NCBI GenBank assembly: GCA_012520815.1
Contig: JAAYNM010000086.1
Coordinates: 1 to 54,252, forward strand
Reading direction: 5' to 3'
DNA from: Clostridiales bacterium
Lineage (GTDB): Bacteria; Bacillota; Clostridia; Lachnospirales; Lachnospiraceae
DNA: 54,252 nt
This document shows positions 8,371-15,140 of this stretch, in pieces (within the stretch, counting starts at the first letter, position 1; each line of letters opens with the position of its first letter). The notes below the pieces were generated by a model. The model was not told the origin of the DNA and searched no databases. It was given only the letters and a program-made list of their open reading frames with translations. A program made the translations under genes and the position numbers.

Positions 8371-8991
8371 ACTCTTTAGATTGTATGAAATTCTCATTAA
8401 ACTCTCAGATAAATGCACGCTTTCCACAACACAATCCTGAGGAACATTTAAATCTGTATGTGCAAAATTCCAAAATGCTTTAACACCTAGCTTGTATAAT
8501 CTATCTGCCACCATAACCGCCTGTGTCTTTGGTATTGTTAATGCCGCTATGTCAATATGATTATGTCTTGCATATTCTTCTAATTCACTAAGATGAGATA
8601 CCTTCGTTTCACCAATATCTGTTCCTGTAAGTTCTGGATTTATATCAAAAATAGCAGTAATAAGAAATCCTCTTTTTGCAAAATTACCATATCCAGCAAT
8701 TGCCCTGCCAAGATTTCCTGCTCCGATAATTACAACTTTATGTGTTCTATCTAAACCGAGTATTCTTGCTATCTCATCATATAAATATTTAACATTATAT
8801 CCGTAACCTTGCTGACCAAATCCACCAAAATTATTAAGATCTTGTCTAATCTGAGATGCTGTAACCTTCATTCTCTCGCTCAACTCATTAGACGATATTC
8901 TCTCAACGCCCATCTCAATTAACTCACCAAGATACCTGTAATATCTTGGTAATCTTTTAATAACCGCAGTTGAAATCTTGTTGTCGCTCAC
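8356..8991 (-). CDS. rex: Redox-sensing transcriptional repressor Rex
   Basis: Represses fermentation and NADH-reoxidation genes when NAD+/NADH is high. Residues 1-80 are the winged helix (STAVIKRLPRYYRYL, SNELSERMKVTASQIRQDL), and from about 85 comes the Rossmann domain with GAGNLGRAIAGY as NAD-binding loop. The 211-residue length is standard. The start is a GTG with GGAGGAAA eight bases upstream. It is the first gene of the rex-acpS-nnr operon, whose promoter is near consensus. I looked for a Rex-box palindrome near the promoter and did not see one, so autoregulation is not supported here. Confidence 0.95.
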   Translation of the reverse strand: MSDNKISTAVIKRLPRYYRYLGELIEMGVERISSNELSERMKVTASQIRQDLNNFGGFGQQGYGYNVKYLYDEIARILGLDRTHKVVIIGAGNLGRAIAGYGNFAKRGFLITAIFDINPELTGTDIGETKVSHLSELEEYARHNHIDIAALTIPKTQAVMVADRLYKLGVKAFWNFAHTDLNVPQDCVVESVHLSESLMRISYNLKSMEED

Positions 8992-9053
8992 GGTCGTTTC
9001 CTCCTATACTTTATTTTCTGTATGTACGACTTCAATACTAAATTCTAATTTAC

Positions 9054-9082
9054 ATTATAATTAATTAAAGGAAGATTGTCAA
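9054..9082 (-). promoter_or_regulatory. Promoter of the rex operon
   Basis: TTGACA (9077-9082), 17-bp spacer, TATAAT (9054-9059) on the minus strand: full sigma-A consensus, about 60 bp before the rex GTG. Confidence 0.85.
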
Positions 9083-9120
9083 TTTTTAAACAAACTTTTT
9101 TATGCTTTTCTATTAAAAAG

Positions 9121-9147
9121 AAACACGGTCTACCAAAGACCGTGTTT
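9121..9147 (-). terminator. Terminator overlapping the 3' end of the GntR gene
   Basis: AAACACGGTCT and AGACCGTGTTT pair around ACCAA, followed on the minus strand by CTTTTT. The stop codon of the GntR gene lies inside the stem, so the gene ends within its own terminator. Confidence 0.85.
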
Positions 9148-9816
9148 TTCAATATTTATAACTGTATTTTTAATATGTTCATCAGCTAAATGCATTGCCC
9201 TTTGGGCATCGCCCGCCTTAATAGCTTCTACTATATCTCTATGTTCTTTATTGGAATGTTCTACTCTATCCTTACTCTTTAGAGTAGTTTTTCTCATTCT
9301 CTCAAGATAATGATGAAAATCTGATAGAGTATGCCTTATCATTTTGCTATTTGCAGCCTCATATAGAGTATGATGATATTCATTATCCAACTCTAACACT
9401 GAATCAAATTTTTCCTTAGCTGTATAATATTCTGATAAATCCAAAATTTCCTCTAATCTAGTCAAAATCTCATAAGTCATATTTTCAGTAGCCTTTTTCA
9501 CACATAATCCTTCAAGTAAGGATCGCATCTCATATATATCTTTTACGTCTTTCAAGCTAATACCTATGACAGATGCACCTTTATTAGGTGTGATCTGTAC
9601 AAGTCCCTCCAGTTCAAGCTGTCTAAGAGCCTCTCTTACTGGTGTTCTTGAAACTCCTAGCTCCTTGCCAATGGCCATCTCTCGTAATTCTTCATTTTCG
9701 TGATATTTTCCACTTAAAATATCTTCGCGAATATTATTAAATACATATCCGCTTAAAGAATTACTTTGAGATAAAGATCCCTTTGTTTCACGGACGTCGT
9801 TTATTCCATCACGCAT
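9130..9816 (-). CDS. GntR-family regulator, FadR/FCD subfamily
   Basis: A 228-residue regulator with an N-terminal winged helix (residues about 20-85, ending in LGVSRTPVREALRQLELEGLV) and an all-helical FCD ligand domain (about 95-220) with the metal-binding pattern D...H/H...H (ELDNEYHHTLYEAA and DEHI near the end). FCD regulators usually respond to organic acids. It follows the citrate-synthase-like gene by 12 bp and is likely co-transcribed with it. The promoter of that gene carries a palindrome typical of this subfamily, so this protein probably controls its own operon. The effector is unknown; citrate or a precursor is a guess from context. Confidence 0.88.
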   Translation of the reverse strand: MRDGINDVRETKGSLSQSNSLSGYVFNNIREDILSGKYHENEELREMAIGKELGVSRTPVREALRQLELEGLVQITPNKGASVIGISLKDVKDIYEMRSLLEGLCVKKATENMTYEILTRLEEILDLSEYYTAKEKFDSVLELDNEYHHTLYEAANSKMIRHTLSDFHHYLERMRKTTLKSKDRVEHSNKEHRDIVEAIKAGDAQRAMHLADEHIKNTVINIEKHGLW

Positions 9817-9828
9817 ATATTACCCCCA

Positions 9829-11220
9829 CTATTTCAAAGTAATTTCTAACTCTTCACAGATTTTAGAAATTACATTTACAAGTTCCGAATCAGTAATAAC
9901 TGTTACCCTACCTTCATCGTATTGTTCGTCAACCCATACCTTTACTCTGGTAACAAGTTCACTCTGCTTATCCACCGCATTTTCACCTTTTAGCTTATAG
10001 TAGGTGTTAATCCAATGTGCAACACCTGCAAGACCTGAAGTATTAGATACAGCAACAAGTACTGGTCTGTTAAGTATCTTGTCTGTATCAAAAATATTGT
10101 ATATTTCTTCATTCTTCAATAAACCATCTGCATGGATTCCAGCTCTTGTTACATTGAATGCAGAGCCCACAAATGGAGTTCTAGAAGGTATCTTATATCC
10201 TATTTCTTTTTGATAATATTCAGCTAATTCTGTAATAACCTGAGGTTTCATTCCATCAAAGGAACCTTTGAGTTGGGCATATTCAAATACCATCGCCTCA
10301 AGAGGGGTATTTCCCGTTCTCTCACCAATACCAAATAGTGAACAGTTTATGCCACTTGCTCCATATAACCATGCAGTTGTAGAATTTGAAACGGCCTTAT
10401 AAAAATCATTATGACCATGCCACTCAATTTGCTCACTTGGCACACCACCATGCTCCCTAAGTCCATAAATAATACCCTGAACAGATCTAGGAATAACAGC
10501 TCCTGGAAAATTAACGCCATATCCCATAGTATCACATGCTCTAATTTTAACAGGAATCTTATATTCCTCTTGTAATTTCATAAGTTCAAGACAGAAAGGT
10601 ATAACAAATCCATGAATATCTGAACGGGTAATATCTTCTAGATGGCATCTAGCACTAATACCTGTTTCCAAACATTCTCTAACTATACTTAAATAGTGAT
10701 CCATACATTCTCTTCTTGTCATTTTCATCTTGTAGAAAATATGATAATCTGAGCAACTTACTAAAATTCCCGTTTCCTTTAAGCCTATATCCTTTACGAG
10801 TTCAAAATCCTTTTTGTTAGCACGAATCCAGCTAGTTACTTCTGGGAATTTGTATCCTCTCTCCATACATTTATATACAGCATCTCTATCTTTCTTGCTA
10901 TATAAAAAGAATTCTGACTGCCTAATAATGCCATTTTCCCCACCAAGCTCATGAAAATAGTCGAACATTTTTACAATCTGCTCTGTAGTGTAAGGAGCCC
11001 TAGACTGCTGTCCATCCCTAAACGTTGTGTCTGTAATCCAGATATTATCAGGCATACTATGTGGCACTATTCTATCGTTAAAAGCTATCTTTGGAACCTC
11101 GCTATATGGAAAAAGATTTCTAAAAGTGTTTGGTTCATCTACATCCACGAGGTGATATAGGTGCTCTTCTAATTGAAGAAGGTTTGTTTGTGCGTTCATT
11201 TTAACTTCGGGGTTTTCCAT
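9829..11220 (-). CDS. Probable (Re)-citrate synthase, DRE-TIM family
   Basis: A 463-residue TIM-barrel enzyme of the isopropylmalate/homocitrate synthase superfamily. The DTTFRDGQQSRAPYT motif near residue 65 gives the metal-binding Asp and catalytic Arg; HGHNDF near 272 gives the metal-binding histidines; GERTGNTPLEAM follows. It lacks the C-terminal LeuA dimer regulatory domain, and its length and overall pattern fit the Re-face citrate synthase described in Clostridium kluyveri better than LeuA. That enzyme makes citrate from acetyl-CoA and oxaloacetate in anaerobes without the usual GltA. Homocitrate or citramalate synthase is the main alternative. A dedicated GntR gene follows directly; the promoter carries its likely operator. 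Confidence 0.7.
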   Translation of the reverse strand: MENPEVKMNAQTNLLQLEEHLYHLVDVDEPNTFRNLFPYSEVPKIAFNDRIVPHSMPDNIWITDTTFRDGQQSRAPYTTEQIVKMFDYFHELGGENGIIRQSEFFLYSKKDRDAVYKCMERGYKFPEVTSWIRANKKDFELVKDIGLKETGILVSCSDYHIFYKMKMTRRECMDHYLSIVRECLETGISARCHLEDITRSDIHGFVIPFCLELMKLQEEYKIPVKIRACDTMGYGVNFPGAVIPRSVQGIIYGLREHGGVPSEQIEWHGHNDFYKAVSNSTTAWLYGASGINCSLFGIGERTGNTPLEAMVFEYAQLKGSFDGMKPQVITELAEYYQKEIGYKIPSRTPFVGSAFNVTRAGIHADGLLKNEEIYNIFDTDKILNRPVLVAVSNTSGLAGVAHWINTYYKLKGENAVDKQSELVTRVKVWVDEQYDEGRVTVITDSELVNVISKICEELEITLK

Positions 11221-11248
11221 TTAAGTAATTCCTCCATACTATAGATTT

Positions 11249-11284
11249 TGTATAATTGTATACAGTTATACACGTATTGTCAAT
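11249..11284 (-). promoter_or_regulatory. Promoter and GntR operator of the citrate-synthase-like operon
   Basis: Minus strand: TTGACA (11279-11284), 17-bp spacer, TACAAT (11255-11260). A palindrome lies over the spacer and -10: TGTATAA (11249-11255) and TTATACA (11266-11272) separated by ten bases that contain a central GTATAC. This layout is expected of an FCD-type GntR repressor site. Confidence 0.75.
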
Positions 11285-11332
11285 AATTATTATTGCACTA
11301 GCGTTAGACTTCTTTTAATAGAACTTCCTGTA

Positions 11333-11370
11333 TTTTGCACTTATCCACATTTTACACAAGGTTTTACACA
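11333..11370 (+). other. Cluster of DnaA-box matches
   Basis: Three head-to-tail matches to the DnaA-box consensus TTWTNCACA occur within 30 bp: TTATCCACA (11341-11349), TTTTACACA (11350-11358) and TTTTACACA (11362-11370). An 8-of-9 match, TTTTGCACT, precedes them at 11333. They lie in the 411-bp gap between the citrate-synthase promoter and the arcC terminator; the rest of that gap (about 11371-11516) is very AT-rich, with nothing else recognised. Confidence 0.55.
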
Positions 11371-11516
11371 ATTAATAGTTTTGTTCTCTTAATATCTTTT
11401 TTATTTATATTTTATTAGATTTAGAATATCTTTTACTTTTATTTTGTGCAGTTTTTATTTTATTCGATAATTGTGCAACCATTTTCTCTCAATTTATTTT
11501 TTATGTATAAATGTAT

Positions 11517-11568
11517 AAAAGCCACATATCAAAGACTATTTTTTAAATTTATGTCTTTGATATGTGGC
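11517..11568 (-). terminator. Terminator of arcC
   Basis: A perfect 16-bp stem (GCCACATATCAAAGAC, 11521-11536, with 11553-11568), 16-base loop, then TTTTATACATTT on the minus strand. It closes the mnmA-to-arcC transcript about 65 bp past the stop. Confidence 0.85.
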
Positions 11569-11631
11569 CTGTTTAGACTATTGTTTCTTCAAACTAACAA
11601 TTATATATTTACAATCAACTAATAATTATAA

Positions 11632-12564
11632 TTACTTTATAATAGTTCCTATCTTCTCTTGCACACCTTCTCTTGCTTTTTCAAGATTTGTTATTATTGC
11701 CCTTCTTCCCTTCTTTGCTTCCACGAAAGATAGAGACGCATCAATTTTTGGAAGTGTTGTTATTGGGTCGAGTTCCCCTGATTTAACCATCTTTTCTGCC
11801 TCTTCAACTGTCATAGTTCCAAGCACTTGTACATTTTGTGTACCCTCTCCAATAGTAACGTTGTCATTTGAAGTGAGTATAAGAAGTGTAGTCGCATCAA
11901 CCATATCAGCAAGTTTAGCTGCTGTATAGTCTTTTTCAATAATAGCCGAAGCACCCTTTAATGTTGTTCTTTGATCCAGAACAGGGATACCGCCACCACC
12001 ACCAGCAATAACAATTTGATTAGCATTAAGTAAAGCATTTACAGCATCTATCTCATATATATCTACAGGTTTTGGAGAAGCAATAATTCTTCTATATCCT
12101 TTGCCTTCCTCATATACAACATAATTGCCTTTCTTCTCTTCGAGTTCAGCTTCATCCTTTGTCATATATCTGCCAATAACCTTTGTAGGATTATTAAATG
12201 CTTTATCAAACGGATCAACTCTTACTTGTGTAATAAGAGTAACTACCGGCTTATAGATACCCCTGTCTAAAAGTTCTGCTCTTACTGCATTTTGTAAGTC
12301 ATAGCCTATATACCCCTGGCTCATTGCATTACAAACTGACATAGGAGCTACGGTATATTTTGAATCAAGTCTAGTAAACTCTGTCATAGCTGTTTGAATC
12401 ATACCTACCTGTGGTCCATTACTATGAGTAATAACCACCTCATACTTTTCTTCTACCAAATCTGCGATAGCTTTTGCTGCTAATTTTACACGCTCCTGTT
12501 GCTTTGGAAATATGTCACTAAATGCGTTTCTCCCTAAAGCCACTACAATCTTTTTGTTTTCCAT
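11632..12564 (-). CDS. arcC: Carbamate kinase
   Basis: Converts carbamoyl phosphate and ADP to ATP and carbamate (or the reverse); a cytosolic amino-acid-kinase-fold enzyme of 310 residues, the normal length. Recognisable blocks are THSNGPQVGMI near 47, AMSQGYIGYDLQNA, CKGGG-type loop VIAGGGGGIPV near 190 and ASAVIEKD-like ASAIIEKDYTAAKLA. The usual N-terminal ALGGNAL loop reads ALGRNAF, with Arg in place of a phosphate-loop Gly; I believe a sub-branch of clostridial proteins also varies here. No arginine deiminase or ornithine transcarbamylase gene lies nearby, so the carbamoyl phosphate source is not evident. It starts 3 bp after the carboxypeptidase gene and ends the transcript. Confidence 0.9.
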   Translation of the reverse strand: MENKKIVVALGRNAFSDIFPKQQERVKLAAKAIADLVEEKYEVVITHSNGPQVGMIQTAMTEFTRLDSKYTVAPMSVCNAMSQGYIGYDLQNAVRAELLDRGIYKPVVTLITQVRVDPFDKAFNNPTKVIGRYMTKDEAELEEKKGNYVVYEEGKGYRRIIASPKPVDIYEIDAVNALLNANQIVIAGGGGGIPVLDQRTTLKGASAIIEKDYTAAKLADMVDATTLLILTSNDNVTIGEGTQNVQVLGTMTVEEAEKMVKSGELDPITTLPKIDASLSFVEAKKGRRAIITNLEKAREGVQEKIGTIIK

Positions 12565-12567
12565 ACA

Positions 12568-13776
12568 TTATTCCTCATTTCTATATTTTTTTTCTTCTTC
12601 AAGTCGTTTTTGCTTAAGAGCCATTCTTCTTTTACGTCTTTCAAGTTTTCTATGGTAAAGACAAATTCTACGGTAAATATAATATATCAATGCTATTGTT
12701 ACAAGTAATATTATCACCTTTATAGCTATATTGCCAAAACTTATCTTTTCATTCTTATTCGAACTACTTCCAGCCTGAAAATTGTTATCGCCTTCAGAAA
12801 GATTAGATTCTGCTGTAGTAGTTTCCTCATTGGCCGCAAGAGATTCTTTGTTCTCTTCATATATAGTCTCTAACTTAGTAAAGTATGCCTCATCGGCATT
12901 TTCTTTAACGAAATCAAATATTCCTGTATTGTCCTCATACGCACCTGTTGCATTATGTGCTTTAAGTGTAACACACATTATTATTCTTCCATTTATCCTT
13001 GCATAAGAAACCAGAGTTCCTCCAGCATCTGAAGTATACCCAGTTTTTCCACCCACACAGTCTTCATAATAGAACTTCTCATAGTCAATAATCATTCTGT
13101 TACTATTAGTCCAATATCTTGTCTCTGGCTGCTTATTTGTTGGGGGAACAATATATCTAGGAGTATGTATCAATTCTCTATACATTTCAAAATTCTTATA
13201 TGCGTTTTTTCCAATAAGAGCCATATCATATGCGCATGTGTAATGCTCATCATCGTGTAATCCATGGGCATTTACAAAATGTGTATTAATACAGCCTAAT
13301 GATCTAGCCTTTGTATTCATTAATATTGCAAAATTGTTCATTGAACCAGCTATATGCTCTGCTAGTCCATTTGCCAAATCATTTCCAGATATCAACATTA
13401 AACCATATAAACATTGTTCAACTGTTAATTGTTCGCCTTCATCTGCATAGGCTGAACAACTTCCTGGTTCTATAGTAAACACCGCATCATGAGAGAATGT
13501 TACAACCTCATCCATCTGACAATTTTCCAGTGTTAGTGTTGCTGTCATAATCTTAGTAATACTTGCCGGATAATAACTCGTGTATATATTTTTTTCATAA
13601 ATTGTATAGCCTGTTGCCATATCCACTACAACAACACCTTCTGAATTGGTATCAGGAATATCTAAAAGTTCCTGACCGCCTTTTTCAGCAGTTACTATTT
13701 CAGCACCCAAGCACACCTTACCACTAGAAATTGCCAGGAGCCCACACATGCAGACCATTAGCCATTTCTTTTTCAT
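12568..13776 (-). CDS. D-alanyl-D-alanine carboxypeptidase (low-molecular-weight PBP)
   Basis: Trims the terminal D-Ala of peptidoglycan pentapeptides outside the membrane. The three active-site motifs of the S11 family are present: SxxK as PASITKIM (around residue 70), SGNDLA (around 130) and KTGYT (around 225). An N-terminal signal peptide (MKKKWLMVCMCGLLAISSG) comes first; after the catalytic domain there is a Glu/Ser/Asn-rich linker, a membrane helix (VIILLVTIALIYYIY) and a very basic tail (ERRKRRMALKQKRLEEEKKY). The start at 13776 is chosen because AAGGAAGA and the signal peptide point to it; a longer frame to 13872 only overlaps the upstream gene. The C-terminal membrane anchor with a basic cytoplasmic tail replaces the usual amphipathic helix. 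Confidence 0.92.
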   Translation of the reverse strand: MKKKWLMVCMCGLLAISSGKVCLGAEIVTAEKGGQELLDIPDTNSEGVVVVDMATGYTIYEKNIYTSYYPASITKIMTATLTLENCQMDEVVTFSHDAVFTIEPGSCSAYADEGEQLTVEQCLYGLMLISGNDLANGLAEHIAGSMNNFAILMNTKARSLGCINTHFVNAHGLHDDEHYTCAYDMALIGKNAYKNFEMYRELIHTPRYIVPPTNKQPETRYWTNSNRMIIDYEKFYYEDCVGGKTGYTSDAGGTLVSYARINGRIIMCVTLKAHNATGAYEDNTGIFDFVKENADEAYFTKLETIYEENKESLAANEETTTAESNLSEGDNNFQAGSSSNKNEKISFGNIAIKVIILLVTIALIYYIYRRICLYHRKLERRKRRMALKQKRLEEEKKYRNEE

Positions 13777-13780
13777 TAAA

Positions 13781-15094
13781 CTAATCTTCCTTTTTACTTT
13801 CTTCTTCTCTAGCCATTGTCTCAATAATGCCCAAAATCTTCGTAATCTTGCCTCTGAATCCCTTAATTGCATAAAGCTTTACAAGGCAAGTTATAGGATT
13901 ATCATTTTCATCAATCAATCTAATAGAAAACTTAACAAAATCATTTGTCTTATTTAATCGACCAATTCTTCTGTTAAACTTGTCCACATCTTCTTCATAA
14001 ACATACTTGTTTATAGTTTCTTTCAAATCTGCTTTTGGAAGTTCATATCCGAAAATAGCTTTCCATTTGTCATTACAATACATTGTATCTTTCTTTACAC
14101 TATAATCGATAATAACTGTATCCGAATTATCTGTGGCAATAAAATATCTCTGTTTATTTATCTGTCCATTTTTAATATGAGACGCAACTAAGTAAATAAA
14201 ATAGATAATGAGCAAAAGGAACATAGCACCCATCTCAATAATAAATACCTGTCCATCACTTTGAATAAGTGTAGTTTGTTCTTCAACATTTTCAGCAGAA
14301 ACAATAGATACAATATACCACTTATTGTATGAAATTCTTGAGAAACACAAATATTTCTTTGATGTTCCTTCTCCATAAACTACGTTTCCTACACTCTTTT
14401 GCTTCATACTACTAATGAGCTTTGAAGCTGCCTTTCCATGATCAGATAATATCTGTGAAATACTCTCAACTTCATCGAGTCCATTGCCACGTGAAAGAAG
14501 TTCACCATTTTGTTTCACAATAAAAACATTACCATTATTGCCAAATGTAATCACATCTACGAAATTTGTAAATTCTTCTGGTGTACAATGGACAGCTAAC
14601 ATTCCTTTTATATCTTCATCCTGATAAATAGGTACCGCAAATACAATGCTATTTAAATTGCCGTATTCATCATCAACTGCAACTATTGAATTTTTTCCTT
14701 CCAAAGTTTTATCAAAGAATTTTTCACCAACGTAATTGATTGAACCTTTTTCTTCAAGTCCCTTACCATCAAGCCCAACAATATCATAATCACTAAATCC
14801 ATCTATTGATGTCTGTGCATCCATAACTTGAATAACATTTGAATCAGTAACACTCTTATAACTTCCAATAAACAAAGATAATGCTTCTAGTGTATTAAAT
14901 CTTTCTTCAATTTTAATATTTACACACTCTGAAGCCTCTTCTATTTGATCATTAAGGTAAATCTGAGTCTGCTGGTTTAAGTTATCATATGTACTTGTAT
15001 AAAAATTATAATATACGCCTATATTTATTAATAAAATACATATAGTAATAATAATTGACCCCATATATCGCTTTAAGTTCTTTATCTTTTGCAT
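13781..15094 (-). CDS. Cache-PAS membrane sensor without a visible output domain
   Basis: A 437-residue protein: membrane helix (about 12-30), a large extracellular region resembling a double Cache sensor (about 35-275, with FAVPIYQDEDIKGMLAVH), a second membrane helix (about 283-305), then one cytoplasmic PAS domain (about 320-430, NDKWKAIFGYELPKADLKETI...EEDVDKF). Relatives usually continue into a GGDEF, histidine-kinase or methyl-accepting domain; this one stops at the PAS end with a charged tail (EEESKKED), and the next gene starts 4 bp later with no trace of a lost domain. It may therefore signal through a partner, or be a decayed diguanylate cyclase. Confidence 0.78.
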   Translation of the reverse strand: MQKIKNLKRYMGSIIITICILLINIGVYYNFYTSTYDNLNQQTQIYLNDQIEEASECVNIKIEERFNTLEALSLFIGSYKSVTDSNVIQVMDAQTSIDGFSDYDIVGLDGKGLEEKGSINYVGEKFFDKTLEGKNSIVAVDDEYGNLNSIVFAVPIYQDEDIKGMLAVHCTPEEFTNFVDVITFGNNGNVFIVKQNGELLSRGNGLDEVESISQILSDHGKAASKLISSMKQKSVGNVVYGEGTSKKYLCFSRISYNKWYIVSIVSAENVEEQTTLIQSDGQVFIIEMGAMFLLLIIYFIYLVASHIKNGQINKQRYFIATDNSDTVIIDYSVKKDTMYCNDKWKAIFGYELPKADLKETINKYVYEEDVDKFNRRIGRLNKTNDFVKFSIRLIDENDNPITCLVKLYAIKGFRGKITKILGIIETMAREEESKKED

Positions 15095-15140
15095 CTCAAA
15101 TATTTCCTTTTCATTTATTCCTTCTTAGTTCATCCCAAAA

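Noticed and set aside
9054-9120. Rex operator at the rex promoter
   Set aside because: Looked for TTGTTAA/TTAACAA-type palindromes; none is present.
11333-11370. Chromosomal replication origin
   Set aside because: DnaA boxes are present, but no origin-linked gene (dnaA, dnaN, rpmH, mnmG) is near and gene direction does not switch around this point.
13777-13872. Longer N-terminus for the D,D-carboxypeptidase
   Set aside because: The extra 32 residues lie wholly in the 3' end of the upstream gene in another frame and would bury the signal peptide.
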